Shown here piece by piece: positions 10,394 through 19,915 of a stretch of 64,000 nucleotides of DNA. Positions within the stretch are counted from its first letter, which is position 1, and each line of letters opens with the position of its first letter. The translations under genes were made by a program, and so were the position numbers. The notes below the pieces were generated by a model. It was given only the letters and a program-made list of their open reading frames with translations, was not told the DNA's origin and ran no database searches. Source of the stretch: Duganella sp. Leaf126 (GTDB taxonomy: Bacteria > Pseudomonadota > Gammaproteobacteria > Burkholderiales > Burkholderiaceae_D); contig NZ_LMNW01000004.1 in assembly GCF_001423125.1 (NCBI RefSeq), positions 84,486-148,485 of the forward strand. The letters run 5' to 3'.

Positions 10394-11143
10394 ATGAAAG
10401 TCTTGGTACCCGTCAAACGCGTGGTCGACTACAACGTCAAGGTGCGCGTCAAATCGGACGGCACCGGCGTCGATATCGCCAACGTCAAAATGTCGATGAA
10501 TCCGTTCGACGAGATCGCGCTGGAAGAAGCCACGCGCCTCAAGGAAGCAGGCAAGGTCACCGAAGTGGTGGCAGTCTCGTGCGGCGTAGACAAGTGCCAG
10601 GAAACCCTGCGCACCGGCATGGCCATCGGCGCCGACCGCGGCATCCTGGTGCAGACCGACGTGGAACTGGAACCGCTGGCCGTGGCCAAGCTGATCAAGG
10701 CGCTGGCCGACAAGGAACAGCCGCAGCTGATCATCCTGGGCAAGCAGGCCATCGACGACGACTCCAACCAGACCGGCCAGATGCTCGCTGCCCTGCTGGG
10801 CTGGCCGCAAGCGACGTTCGCGTCGAAAGTGGTGCTCGAAGACGGCAAGGCGACCGTCACCCGCGAAGTGGACGGCGGCCTGGAAACCCTGGCGCTGACG
10901 CTGCCGGCCATCATCACCACCGACCTGCGCCTGAACGAGCCGCGCTACGTCACTTTGCCGAACATCATGAAGGCCAAGAAGAAGCCGCTGGACGTGACCA
11001 AGCCGGAAGACCTGGGCGTCGATGTGACCCCGCGCCTGAAGACGCTGAAGGTTGCCGAGCCTGCCAAGCGCTCGGCCGGCATCATCGTGCCGGACGCCGC
11101 CACCCTGGTCGCCAAGCTGCGCACCGAAGCCAAAGTCATCTAA
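10394..11143 (+). CDS. etfB: Electron transfer flavoprotein beta subunit, 249 aa
   Basis: EtfB binds AMP and, with EtfA, forms the soluble acceptor that takes electrons from acyl-CoA dehydrogenases and delivers them to ETF:quinone oxidoreductase. The start [19 protein letters not shown], the [11 protein letters not shown] motif and the D-D-S-N-Q-T-G-Q loop (about residues 120-128) are family features, and the length is typical. The gene is followed after ten bases by etfA, and an acyl-CoA dehydrogenase gene lies beyond the terminator. A promoter with a palindromic operator candidate precedes it. Confidence 0.97.
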   Translation: MKVLVPVKRVVDYNVKVRVKSDGTGVDIANVKMSMNPFDEIALEEATRLKEAGKVTEVVAVSCGVDKCQETLRTGMAIGADRGILVQTDVELEPLAVAKLIKALADKEQPQLIILGKQAIDDDSNQTGQMLAALLGWPQATFASKVVLEDGKATVTREVDGGLETLALTLPAIITTDLRLNEPRYVTLPNIMKAKKKPLDVTKPEDLGVDVTPRLKTLKVAEPAKRSAGIIVPDAATLVAKLRTEAKVI

Positions 11144-11153
11144 AGGAATCATC

Positions 11154-12092
<939 letters not shown>

Positions 12093-12117
12093 CGGTTAAA
12101 TACCGACGTCACCAACG

Positions 12118-12157
12118 AGCCACGCTGGTAGGGAAACTGCCACCGTGGCTTTTTTTA
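12118..12157 (+). terminator. Rho-independent terminator after etfA
   Basis: A 14-bp stem starting AGCCACG and ending CGTGGCT has one mismatch and one G-U pair, a short GGAAA loop and a run of seven T. Confidence 0.9.
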
Positions 12158-12173
12158 AACCCAAACCTGCGCG

Positions 12174-12281
12174 CCGTCATTCCCGCGCAGGCGGGGACCC
12201 GGTTTGTACGCGCAATGTTGGCTGTTGTGCAGGACAACACGGGTCACCGTCATTGGATTCCCGCCTGCGCGGGAATGACGG
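12174..12281. repeat. REP-like inverted-repeat element between etfA and the acyl-CoA dehydrogenase gene
   Basis: Two 24-bp arms (12174-12197 and 12258-12281) are inverted copies with one mismatch of a palindromic CCGTCATTCCCGCGCAGGCG sequence. They flank 60 bp of unique sequence. The arms match partial copies at 14507 and at 50107-50195. Such bipartite palindromes are typical non-autonomous REP-type elements. The second arm ends 47 bp before the next gene. Confidence 0.8.
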
Positions 12282-12328
12282 TGCCAGCGTCAGCGGCTGC
12301 GTTCGCTGCAAACAAATACGGAGACAAT

Positions 12329-14119
12329 ATGCCCTACCAAGCCCCCCTCAAAGACATGCTGTTCGTGATCAGCGAACTGGCCGATCTGGCCGCCGTCAAC
12401 GCGCTGCCCGGCAATGAAGACGCGACCCTGGACACGGCCGAAGCCATCCTCGAAGAAAACGGCAAGTTCGTCAGCGGCGTGATCGCGCCGCTCAACCATG
12501 CCAGCGACAAGGAACCGAGCTACTGGCACGACGGCCAGGTCACGACCTCGAAAGGTTTCAAGGCGGCATTCAAGGCCTTCGGCGAAGCCGGCTGGCAGGG
12601 CGTGCAGCACCCGGTCGAGTTCGGCGGCCAGGGATTGCCGAAACTGCTGGCCACGCCGTGCATCGAGATGCTGAACGCGGGCAGCATCTCGTTCGCACTG
12701 TGCCCGCTGCTGTCGGACGGCGCCATCGAGGCACTGCTGACCGCCGGCAGCGAAGAGCAGAAAGCCACCTACCTGGAAAAACTGGTGTCGGGCGAATGGA
12801 CCGGCACCATGAACCTGACCGAGCCGCAAGCCGGTTCCGACCTGGCCGCCGTGCGCACCCGCGCCGAGCCGCAGGGCGACGGCACCTATAAAGTGTTCGG
12901 CACCAAGATCTACATCACCTACGGCGAGCACGACTTCTCCGACAACATTGTGCACCTGGTGCTGGCGCGCACGCCCGATGCCCCGGCCGGCGTGAAGGGT
13001 ATTTCGCTGTTCATCGTGCCGAAGTTCCTGGTCAATGCCGACGGCACGCTGGGCGCGCGCAACGACGCCCACTGCGTCTCGCTCGAACACAAGCTCGGCA
13101 TCAAGGCCAGCCCGACCGCCGTGCTGCAGTTCGGCGACCACGGCGGCGCCATCGCCACCCTGGTCGGCGAGGAAAATCGCGGCCTCGAATACATGTTCAT
13201 CATGATGAATGCAGCGCGCTTTGGCGTCGGCCTGCAGGGCATCGGCCTGGCCGAGCGCGCGTATCAGAAGGCGGTGGCGTTCGCGCGCGAGCGCGTGCAG
13301 TCGCGCGACGTGGCGGGCTCTGCCGGTCCGGTTGCCATCATCCACCACCCGGACGTGCGCCGCATGCTGATGAACATGCGCGCGCAAACCGAGGCCGCGC
13401 GCGCGCTCGCTTACGTCGGTGCCGGCCTGTCCGACATCGCTCACCGTCACGCTGATGAAGCCGTGCGCAAGCACAACCTGGCCGTGTACGAGTACCTGGT
13501 GCCGGTCATCAAGGGCTGGTCGACCGAGATGGCGCAGGACGTCACGCGCGACGGCGTGCAGGTGCACGGCGGCATGGGCTTCATCGAAGAAACCGGCGCT
13601 GCCCAGCACTACCGCGATGCCAAGATCCTCACCATCTATGAAGGCACGACCGCGATCCAGGCCAACGACCTGGTCGGTCGCAAGACCGTGCGCGACGGCG
13701 GCGCCGTGGCCAAGGGACTGATCGACCAGGTGCGTGCCACCCAGGCCCAACTGGCCGCATCGGGCGACGCCCAGCTGCAGGCGATTGCCAAACAACTGGC
13801 CGCCGGCGCCGACGACCTGGCGGCAGCGGTGGACTTCGTGGTCGCCAACGTCAAGAGCGACGTCAAGGCCGTGTTTGCCGGCAGCGTGCTGTACCTGAAA
13901 CTGGCCGGCGTGGTGCTGGGCGGCTGGCAGATGGCGCGGGCGGCAGCGATCGCGCAGCAAAAGATCGCGGCAGGCGAGGGGGATGCGGCGTTTTACCAGG
14001 CCAAGATCGGCACCGCCCGCTTCTTTGCCGACCACATCCTGTCGCAATCGGCCAGCCTGCGCACGGCCATCGTCGACGGCAGCGCCGGCGTGCTGGCGCT
14101 GGACGCAGCGCAGTTCTGA
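12329..14119 (+). CDS. Large acyl-CoA dehydrogenase (DmdC/AcdA type), 596 aa
   Basis: This FAD enzyme introduces the alpha,beta double bond into an acyl-CoA and passes electrons to ETF, encoded just upstream. N-terminal, middle and C-terminal acyl-CoA dehydrogenase domains are followed by an extra ~120-residue C-terminal domain typical of the ~600-residue subfamily. Motifs include MNLTEPQAGSDL (FAD/substrate) near residue 155 and KILTIYEGTTAIQ, whose Glu is the expected catalytic base. GGAGA nine bases ahead supports the ATG at 12329. The substrate is uncertain: medium/long chain acyl-CoA and methylmercaptopropionyl-CoA are both known in this subfamily. Confidence 0.92.
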   Translation: MPYQAPLKDMLFVISELADLAAVNALPGNEDATLDTAEAILEENGKFVSGVIAPLNHASDKEPSYWHDGQVTTSKGFKAAFKAFGEAGWQGVQHPVEFGGQGLPKLLATPCIEMLNAGSISFALCPLLSDGAIEALLTAGSEEQKATYLEKLVSGEWTGTMNLTEPQAGSDLAAVRTRAEPQGDGTYKVFGTKIYITYGEHDFSDNIVHLVLARTPDAPAGVKGISLFIVPKFLVNADGTLGARNDAHCVSLEHKLGIKASPTAVLQFGDHGGAIATLVGEENRGLEYMFIMMNAARFGVGLQGIGLAERAYQKAVAFARERVQSRDVAGSAGPVAIIHHPDVRRMLMNMRAQTEAARALAYVGAGLSDIAHRHADEAVRKHNLAVYEYLVPVIKGWSTEMAQDVTRDGVQVHGGMGFIEETGAAQHYRDAKILTIYEGTTAIQANDLVGRKTVRDGGAVAKGLIDQVRATQAQLAASGDAQLQAIAKQLAAGADDLAAAVDFVVANVKSDVKAVFAGSVLYLKLAGVVLGGWQMARAAAIAQQKIAAGEGDAAFYQAKIGTARFFADHILSQSASLRTAIVDGSAGVLALDAAQF

Positions 14120-14212
14120 CACGGTTGCCGGATCGTTGCGACGATCCGGCAACCTGCGCCCACGTCAAAGTCCGCCCGTTGGCAGCGTCACACCGGCCAC
14201 GCGCGTCGTGCG

Positions 14213-14494
14213 GTGAGCCAGCGACAGCGCGGCAACCAGCGTTTCGCAGGCCACGCGCATCCTGCCATGAGCCAGCGCCAGCGCGGCAACCAGCGTTTCA
14301 CCGGCCGCGAGCATCCTGCCATGAGCCAGCGCCAGCGCGGCAACCAGCGTTTCACCGGCCGCGAGCATCCTGCCGTGAGCCACCGACAGCGCGGCAACCA
14401 GCGTTTCACCGGCCACGCGCGTCCTGATGTGAGCCATTACCAGCGCGGCAACCAGCGTTTCACCGCCCGCGAGTCCCGCCGTGAGCCAGCGGCA
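14213..14494. repeat. 54-bp tandem repeat array, five to six copies
   Basis: Units begin GTGAGCCA or ATGAGCCA at 14213, 14267, 14321, 14375 and 14429 (exact 54-bp spacing), with a degenerate sixth copy at 14481. The core is AGCGCGGCAACCAGCGTTTC. Because 54 is a multiple of three, several frames stay open on both strands and give 18-residue repeats, but none has a convincing start or known family. The whole 14120-14566 gap between convergent genes is filled by this array and a half REP element; no real gene is seen. Confidence 0.9.
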
Positions 14495-14506
14495 GCGCGT
14501 CACCCG

Positions 14507-14538
14507 CCGTCGTACCCGCGCAGGCGGGCACCCAATTC
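14507..14538. repeat. Half copy of the REP-like element
   Basis: CCGTCGTACCCGCGCAGGCG and the following GGCACCCAATTC match one arm of the palindromic family seen at 12174 and 50107. No second arm is close by. It directly abuts the 54-bp repeat array. Confidence 0.6.
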
Positions 14539-14566
14539 ACTCGTGCGGGATGGCCGCAACGCCGTT

Positions 14567-15628
14567 TTATTTCACGTCGATACGCCCATACAGCCCGTGC
14601 GTGCTGCCGTTCGGGCCGGCCGTGTAGAACAGGGTGTTGGTCGGCTGGTTGTTGACGCCGTTACCGAAGGCCAGGCCCCACAAGCCGTCGATGGCGATCT
14701 TGCTGCCATCGGCTTTCTGCAACATGCCTGCTGCCGCGCCCGTGTCCGGATCGTAGGCCTGGATCAGGCCGTCACCGAAGTTACCGACCAGCAGTTTGCC
14801 GCTCAGGCTGCCGAAATTGGCGGGCGCCTGGGTCATGCCCCATGGCGCGTTCAAGGTGCCGCCCACCACCAGCTGCTTGAGCAGGTTGCCGCCCGTATCG
14901 AACACATCGATCACGCCGGAGCCGACCGCATGTTCGGCGAAGCGGCCGGCGTGCTTGGCGTAGGCCACGTAGATGCGGCTGCCGATGGTCTGGATATTGT
15001 AGGGACCGTAACCGGCCGGCAGCTTGGGATCGGTAAAGCTGCCGGGCAGGGTGGCCTTGGCGAACTTGGCGTCGAGCACGTCGATCTTGTCGTTGGCAAA
15101 GTCGGCAGCATACAGGTAGTTGGCGCCGTTGTAGGTGGCGAGGGCCAGGCCCAGGTAGGAAGTACCGCTGGCGCTGTTATCGACCACGGTGGCGGCGTTG
15201 GCCGCATCGGTGGCCGGCGACCAGGCGGCGATCGCGCCCAGCGCGGTGCTGAACACGAACGGGCTGCCGTTGAAGTCGGTGCCGCTGCCATTGAAGACGA
15301 TGCCGATCGGCGCCGGCGGCGTCTTGACCACCAGCGGTTGCGGCACGCCATTGCCGTCATACAGGGTCGAGGTGCCGGTGCCGGTGTTGGCCACCCAAAC
15401 ATAGCCGGTCGGATTGAAGGCGATGCCCCAGGCGTTGATCAGGTTGGCGTCGGTGTTGGGCGCGGTGCCGGCCACGTCGGCCACCAGCCTGGTGTCGGCA
15501 TACGCGCTCGGTGGCGCGCTGGTGGCGGTGGAGCCGCCGCCACAGGCGCTGAGCAGGCTGGCTGCGGCCAGCGACAGCGTGGCCGTCAGTTTCACGGAAG
15601 GACGGAGAGTGCGGGCAGGGCGTTGCAT
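14567..15628 (-). CDS. TIGR03118-type beta-propeller-like lipoprotein, 353 aa
   Basis: A basic N-terminus and hydrophobic segment end in a lipobox, SLLSAC at about residues 24-29, so the mature protein is probably a lipoprotein. The rest consists of NHL/WD-like strands with repeated motifs such as NAWGIAFNPTGYVWVANTGTG, quoted in part, and DGLWGLAFGNG. This matches the TIGR03118 family, whose function is unknown. The length is typical. The gene is monocistronic and ends next to the 54-bp repeat array. Confidence 0.85.
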   Translation of the reverse strand: MQRPARTLRPSVKLTATLSLAAASLLSACGGGSTATSAPPSAYADTRLVADVAGTAPNTDANLINAWGIAFNPTGYVWVANTGTGTSTLYDGNGVPQPLVVKTPPAPIGIVFNGSGTDFNGSPFVFSTALGAIAAWSPATDAANAATVVDNSASGTSYLGLALATYNGANYLYAADFANDKIDVLDAKFAKATLPGSFTDPKLPAGYGPYNIQTIGSRIYVAYAKHAGRFAEHAVGSGVIDVFDTGGNLLKQLVVGGTLNAPWGMTQAPANFGSLSGKLLVGNFGDGLIQAYDPDTGAAAGMLQKADGSKIAIDGLWGLAFGNGVNNQPTNTLFYTAGPNGSTHGLYGRIDVK

Positions 15629-15731
15629 GATGAACCTTTGGACGGGAAGAGGAACCTCTTAATGCGCTCTCGCCGCCCGCAGGTTTTAATGATTCTTGTA
15701 ACAAGTTTGTTACATGGCCCCGCGCAAGGCG

Positions 15732-16322
15732 TCAGCGGCGCACCAGCGTGCCGTGCTGCTTCTGGACCCGTTCGCCGTTGACCATCTGCGGGTCGTTGTC
15801 ATAGACAAAGGTGTCCTGCTTGCCGTCGTCGTAGCGCACGTGCACGGTCCACTGCTTGGTGGTGCGCGCCTGCTCTTCCACTTTCTTGCCGGCGTAGGCG
15901 CCACCTGCGGCGCCGGCCAGCGTGGCCAGCTTCTTGCCGCCGCCGCTGCCGACCTGGTTGCCGAGCAGGGCGCCTGCCACGCCGCCGGCGATCAGCCCCA
16001 CGGCGCCGCCTTCACCGGCTTTTTCGCTGACCACCACCGACGTCACGCGGCCGCAGTCGTGGCAGGCCGCGGCCTTGGGCGCCTTCCGGTTGTAGCGCGC
16101 CTTGGCGTCGGCGTTGTGCTGCGTGTATTCGGTCTTGGCGTCGCGCAGGCACTGCATGCGTGCGCTCGCCGTGGCTTCGTCGGCGCACAGCTTCTTGTCT
16201 GCTGCGTAGCGGTTGGCGATGCGTTTGGTCTCGGCGTTGTATTCGGACTTGCTCATCTGGGCATAAGACGTGGATGTCAGGGTGGCCATGGCCACTGCCA
16301 GCAGGATGGAGTGCTTGTTCAT
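15732..16322 (-). CDS. Exported glycine-zipper (17-kDa antigen-like) protein, 196 aa
   Basis: A cleavable signal peptide (MNKHSILLAVAMATLTSTSYA, in part; residues 1-21) precedes a charged helical region. Then comes a glycine-zipper segment (about 109-150: GGVAGALLGNQVG, then LAGAAGGAYAGKK) of the kind found in SlyB and the Rickettsia 17-kDa antigen. A CHDC pair lies at about residues 87-90. No lipobox is seen, unlike SlyB. The C-terminal 40 residues form a short beta domain. It is probably a periplasmic or outer-membrane-associated envelope protein. Confidence 0.82.
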   Translation of the reverse strand: MNKHSILLAVAMATLTSTSYAQMSKSEYNAETKRIANRYAADKKLCADEATASARMQCLRDAKTEYTQHNADAKARYNRKAPKAAACHDCGRVTSVVVSEKAGEGGAVGLIAGGVAGALLGNQVGSGGGKKLATLAGAAGGAYAGKKVEEQARTTKQWTVHVRYDDGKQDTFVYDNDPQMVNGERVQKQHGTLVRR

Positions 16323-16345
16323 CTTGTTTTCCTTGTAGTTGGTTT

Positions 16346-16762
16346 TCAGCCGTAGGCGCCGCCAGTGTATAGCAGATCAAAAAAGCGTGAAATTGTGGCA
16401 ATCAGGCTGGCGGCGCCGACCATCATGGTGGCCACCAGCACGAGGGCGATCGGCCAGCGCGTGTTGGACTGCCTGCCCGAATGCGGGTTGAAGCGCGCAT
16501 CCCATTGTTGGTCCGGCATCAGGCCCAGCACCAGCGCTTCGAGAAAGCCGGCCAGGCCCGACAGCATCAGCGGCAGCAGCTTGTAAAAGCCGTCGGCGTG
16601 CGGCGCCAGCGCGGTCACCAGCCAGGCGGCGGGCAGGGCGGCCAGGTGCAGCCACAACCACGGGTCGCGCCAGCCGCGCAGGTACAGGCGTTGCGCGCCG
16701 AGACCGCCGAACAGGAAGGCGAGCAGAGCGGCGATGGTCTTGTTTTTGTGGCGAGCAGTCAT
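16346..16762 (-). CDS. TM2-domain-like membrane protein, 138 aa
   Basis: The N-terminus reads [21 protein letters not shown], in part, then YLRGW, which is the TM2 pattern (basic residues, helix, G-G-x-G-x-x-x-x-Y). Further hydrophobic segments lie near residues 40-55, 65-85 and 105-125, giving about four membrane helices. The ATG at 16762 is preferred to an in-frame TTG four codons upstream. It runs in the same direction as the glycine-zipper gene 23 bp away, so the two may be cotranscribed. Function unknown. Confidence 0.75.
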   Translation of the reverse strand: MTARHKNKTIAALLAFLFGGLGAQRLYLRGWRDPWLWLHLAALPAAWLVTALAPHADGFYKLLPLMLSGLAGFLEALVLGLMPDQQWDARFNPHSGRQSNTRWPIALVLVATMMVGAASLIATISRFFDLLYTGGAYG

Positions 16763-16930
16763 CGAAGGCGGCAAAAAAGTCCGGGGAGGCCCAGTATCGG
16801 CGATAATGTCGTCCCCGGCCTACTTTTTTGGCAAGAATCCAGGCAACTTTCCTACGCAGGTATTGCTCCGTTGGCCGGAACGGGGGATAATCTTCGATTA
16901 CCCCAATCTGCCCGATTATTTCATTAACGC

Positions 16931-16960
16931 TTGCTGCTTTGCGGTCAGGCGCGCTATAAT
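16931..16960 (+). promoter_or_regulatory. Promoter of the rpsP-rimM-trmD-rplS operon
   Basis: TTGCTG at 16931-16936 and a perfect TATAAT at 16955-16960 are separated by 18 bp. The site is 41 bp upstream of the rpsP start, in an otherwise gene-free stretch (16763-17000). Confidence 0.7.
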
Positions 16961-17000
16961 TTGCGGCTTTTTCCGTCCTAGCACACTTTTTGGAAATATT

Positions 17001-17246
17001 ATGGTCGTTATTCGTTTAGCTCGTGGAGGCGCCAAGAAGCGTCCGTTCTTCAACATCGTTGCAACCGATTCGCGCAATCGTCGCGATGGCCGTTTCATCG
17101 AACGCATCGGTTTCTACAACCCGATGGCGCAAGGCGGCGAAGTGCCACTGCGCATCACTGCTGACCGTCTGGCTCACTGGCAATCGGTCGGCGCACAACT
17201 GTCGCCAACCGTGGCACGCCTGGTTGCTTCGAACAAAGCAGCTTAA
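17001..17246 (+). CDS. rpsP: 30S ribosomal protein S16, 81 aa
   Basis: The sequence from [19 protein letters not shown] onward, in part, with the [15 protein letters not shown] motif is textbook S16, which helps assemble the 5' domain of 16S rRNA. The ATG at 17001 gives the family start; the long frame upstream is not coding. It is the first gene of the conserved rpsP-rimM-trmD-rplS operon, with a strong promoter 41 bp upstream. Confidence 0.99.
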   Translation: MVVIRLARGGAKKRPFFNIVATDSRNRRDGRFIERIGFYNPMAQGGEVPLRITADRLAHWQSVGAQLSPTVARLVASNKAA

Positions 17247-17260
17247 TTCAGGTTGCTGGT

Positions 17261-17821
17261 TTGACCGATAAGCAAGCATCCGGGGTGCAAGTCCCCGACG
17301 ATCTGGCACAGGTAGGCTTTGTCTTCGGTGCTTACGGCGTCGCTGGCTGGGTGAGGATACGTCCTTTCTCGGAAGATGCGGATGCGCTGCTCTCGGTAAA
17401 AACCTGGTGGATCGACAAGCCCACCCTGCACGATGTCGATGTCAGGCAGTGCAAGCTGCATGGCGGCGACGTGGTCGCACAGCTGGTTGGCGTCACTGAC
17501 CGGAATGTCGCAGAAGCGCTCAAGGGCGCCGCTGTTTCCATTCCGCGCAGCCGCTTCCCGGTATTGTCGGAAGACGAGTTTTACTGGGCCGAGCTGATCG
17601 GTCTGGAAGTGGAAAACCTGCAAGGCGAAGCGCTCGGCACGGTCACTGACATGATGAGCAACGGTCCGCAGTCGATCTTGCGCATCCAGCCAGCAGAATC
17701 TGCCGAAGCAGCACCCGACGACACGGCGCCCGAGCGCCTGATACCGTTTGTCGACGCGTTCATCATCAAGGTGGACAAGGCGGCGAAAAAGATCACTGTC
17801 GATTGGGGTCTTGATTACTAG
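17261..17821 (+). CDS. rimM: Ribosome maturation factor RimM, 186 aa
   Basis: RimM acts in maturation of the 30S head and binds S19. The N-terminal domain has the signature [18 protein letters not shown] (about residues 19-36). A C-terminal PRC-barrel contains [14 protein letters not shown] and the final [11 protein letters not shown]. Between them is an acidic loop. The start used is TTG at 17261; an in-frame GTG at 17285 is an alternative. It lies 14 bp after rpsP, and its stop codon is 22 bp before trmD. Confidence 0.96.
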   Translation: MTDKQASGVQVPDDLAQVGFVFGAYGVAGWVRIRPFSEDADALLSVKTWWIDKPTLHDVDVRQCKLHGGDVVAQLVGVTDRNVAEALKGAAVSIPRSRFPVLSEDEFYWAELIGLEVENLQGEALGTVTDMMSNGPQSILRIQPAESAEAAPDDTAPERLIPFVDAFIIKVDKAAKKITVDWGLDY

Positions 17822-17843
17822 TGAACACAGAGGGCGGCCCGCC

Positions 17844-18602
17844 ATGCAATTCGATGTCGTGACCCTGTTCCCCGAAATGTTCGCCGCACTGACGCAGTCG
17901 GGTGTCACCCGGCGCGCGTTCGAACAGAATAAATGTGGCTTGTCGTTGTGGAATCCGCGTGACTTCACGACCGACAATCACCGCACCGTGGATGACCGCC
18001 CCTACGGCGGCGGCCCCGGCATGGTGATGCTGGCCAAACCCCTGGAAGCGACGATCAACGCAGCGAAAGCGCGGCAGCAGCAAGCCGGCCTGCCGGCGCC
18101 GCGCGTGGTGTTCATGTCGCCCCAGGGCAAGCAGTTAACGCACGAGCGCGTGGTGCAGCTGCAGCAGGAACCCGGCCTGGTGATCCTGTGCGGCCGCTAC
18201 GAGGCGGTCGATCAGCGCCTGCTCGACCGCTGCATCGACGAAGAAATCAGCCTCGGCGATTTCGTTCTGTCGGGCGGCGAGCTGCCGGCGATGGCCCTGA
18301 TGGATGCCGTGATCCGCCTGATTCCGGGCGTGTTGAACACGGACGCCTCGGCGGTCGAAGACAGTTTCGTCAACGGCCTGCTCGACTCGCCGCACTACAC
18401 GCGGCCCGAGACGTACGAAGGCGTGGGCGTGCCGCCGGTGCTGATGGGCGGCAACCATGCCGAGATCGGCAAGTGGCGCCGCCAGCGCATGCTGGAAGCG
18501 ACCGCGCGCAAGCGGCCGGACCTGCTGGTCAAGGCGCGGGCGGCAGGGCAGCTGAGCAAGATCGATGAAAAGTTTTTGGCAGGTTTAGCAAAACCTGTGT
18601 AG
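17844..18602 (+). CDS. trmD: tRNA (guanine-N1)-methyltransferase TrmD, 252 aa
   Basis: TrmD methylates G37 of tRNAs with S-adenosylmethionine, preventing frameshifts. The knotted SPOUT fold is recognisable from [39 protein letters not shown] and [19 protein letters not shown], the last two quoted as the key cofactor loops. The usual YEG of the cofactor loop reads YEA here. The ATG at 17844 matches the family start [13 protein letters not shown]. It is in the conserved operon, and rplS follows after 106 bp. Confidence 0.98.
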   Translation: MQFDVVTLFPEMFAALTQSGVTRRAFEQNKCGLSLWNPRDFTTDNHRTVDDRPYGGGPGMVMLAKPLEATINAAKARQQQAGLPAPRVVFMSPQGKQLTHERVVQLQQEPGLVILCGRYEAVDQRLLDRCIDEEISLGDFVLSGGELPAMALMDAVIRLIPGVLNTDASAVEDSFVNGLLDSPHYTRPETYEGVGVPPVLMGGNHAEIGKWRRQRMLEATARKRPDLLVKARAAGQLSKIDEKFLAGLAKPV

Positions 18603-18708
18603 TTCCCCGGCAGGTTCGCCTGTCGATTGATCGCAGTACCACCATCCTCTACCGGGCATCGGGTGTTTCCCACAGCGCGCCGGCACGATGGCTTTTGGAG
18701 TTATAAAA

Positions 18709-19098
18709 ATGAACGTGATTCAACAACTCGAGCAAGAAGAAATCGCTCGCCTGGGCAAGAACATTCCTGATTTTGCCCCTGGCGATACCGTGGTCGTGAA
18801 CGTTAACGTCGTCGAAGGCACCCGCAAGCGCGCCCAGGCATACGAAGGCGTCGTGATCTCCCGTCGCAACCGTGGCCTGAACTCGAACTTCATCGTTCGC
18901 AAGATCTCGTCCGGCGAAGGCGTCGAGCGTACCTTCCAGCTGTACTCCCCGCTGATCGCTTCGATCGAAGTGAAACGCCGCGGTGACGTACGTCGCGCTA
19001 AACTGTACTACCTGCGTGATCGTTCCGGTAAATCGGCACGTATCAAGGAAAAACTGCCAAACCGTCGCCCAGCGGCGAAAAAAGCAGTCGCCGCTTAA
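18709..19098 (+). CDS. rplS: 50S ribosomal protein L19, 129 aa
   Basis: L19 sits at the 30S-50S interface. [37 protein letters not shown] and [17 protein letters not shown], each in part, identify it. A TTGGAG at 18694-18699 sets the ATG at 18709, so the seven codons of in-frame extension upstream are omitted. The C-terminal tail (about residues 110-129) is basic and Ala/Lys-rich. A strong terminator follows. Confidence 0.99.
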   Translation: MNVIQQLEQEEIARLGKNIPDFAPGDTVVVNVNVVEGTRKRAQAYEGVVISRRNRGLNSNFIVRKISSGEGVERTFQLYSPLIASIEVKRRGDVRRAKLYYLRDRSGKSARIKEKLPNRRPAAKKAVAA

Positions 19099-19119
19099 TT
19101 GTAGCGATTGGGTTTGGAG

Positions 19120-19153
19120 AGAGGGGCGCCGTATCGGTGCCCCTCTTTTTTTA
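19120..19153 (+). terminator. Rho-independent terminator of the rpsP operon
   Basis: An 11-bp stem (AGAGGGGCGCC / GGTGCCCCTCT, one G-U pair) with a GTATC loop is followed by a run of T. The T-run ends at the AAGGAG of the next gene. Confidence 0.92.
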
Positions 19154-19163
19154 AGGAGCTCAC

Positions 19164-19832
19164 TTGGCAACGTTGTTATTCGATCCCCGCACCCTGCCGA
19201 TCGACGCCATCGCCGGCGAGCCCGGTCTGGCGCTCGAACGGCTGCACCCGGACTGGCTGCGCCAGCGCTTTGCCGAGCAGCCGCAATGGTCGCCCGAAGC
19301 GGCTGAAACCAGTTATGCGCTGCGCGCGGACGGCTCGCCCGCCACGGCCGCCTCGGTCCTGATCGCGCTGGTCAGGCGCGCCGAGGGCCTGAGCCTGGTG
19401 CTCACCCAGCGCAATGCCGACCTGACCGACCATCCGGGCCAGATCAGTTTTCCCGGCGGGCGCGCCGAAGCGTACGACGCCAGTCCGGTGGACACCGCGC
19501 TGCGCGAGGCGGAAGAGGAAATCGGTCTCGATCGCACCCACGTCGAAGTGCTCGGCACCTTGCCCGATTACTACACCGGCACCGGCTACCGCGTGACGCC
19601 GGTGGTGGCGCTGGTCACGCCGCCGTTGTCGCTGCAGGCCGATCCCGGCGAAGTCGAAGAGATTTTCGAAGTGCCGCTGGCCTTTCTGATGGATGGTCTG
19701 AACCACCAGCGCCTGTCGGTCGAACTGCCGTCGGGGCGGCGCAGCTTTTATGCGATGCCGTACGGGACCTATTACATCTGGGGCGCGACCGCCGGCATGC
19801 TGCGTAACTTGTTCCATTTCCTGCGCGCCTAA
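19164..19832 (+). CDS. NUDIX hydrolase, CoA pyrophosphatase type, 222 aa
   Basis: The NUDIX box is present from GGRAEAYD through LREAEEEIGL (about residues 93-117). It is preceded by LTDHPGQISFPGG, the CoA-specific UPF0035/NudL signature, so the likely reaction is cleavage of CoA and acyl-CoA to 3',5'-ADP and phosphopantetheine. The start is a TTG at 19164, placed five bases after a strong AAGGAG (19153-19158), which decides it. It sits between the rplS terminator and a CobD/CbiB-like gene. Confidence 0.9.
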   Translation: MATLLFDPRTLPIDAIAGEPGLALERLHPDWLRQRFAEQPQWSPEAAETSYALRADGSPATAASVLIALVRRAEGLSLVLTQRNADLTDHPGQISFPGGRAEAYDASPVDTALREAEEEIGLDRTHVEVLGTLPDYYTGTGYRVTPVVALVTPPLSLQADPGEVEEIFEVPLAFLMDGLNHQRLSVELPSGRRSFYAMPYGTYYIWGATAGMLRNLFHFLRA

Positions 19833-19915
19833 TAATTTGATTCCGTTACACGTCTAGGTTATCGTAACGGGCAACGAGGTATGGCTGGACGAAGTACCGA
19901 ACCAAAGGATCATCG

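Noticed and set aside
14165..14503. 112-codon minus-strand frame over the 54-bp repeats, and plus-strand frames over the same array
   Set aside because: They are open only because the repeat length is a multiple of three; no start signal or homology supports them. Kept as a finding, not as genes.
16734..17000. N-terminal extension of S16
   Set aside because: The frame is open upstream, but the promoter at 16931-16960 lies inside it and S16 never has such an extension.
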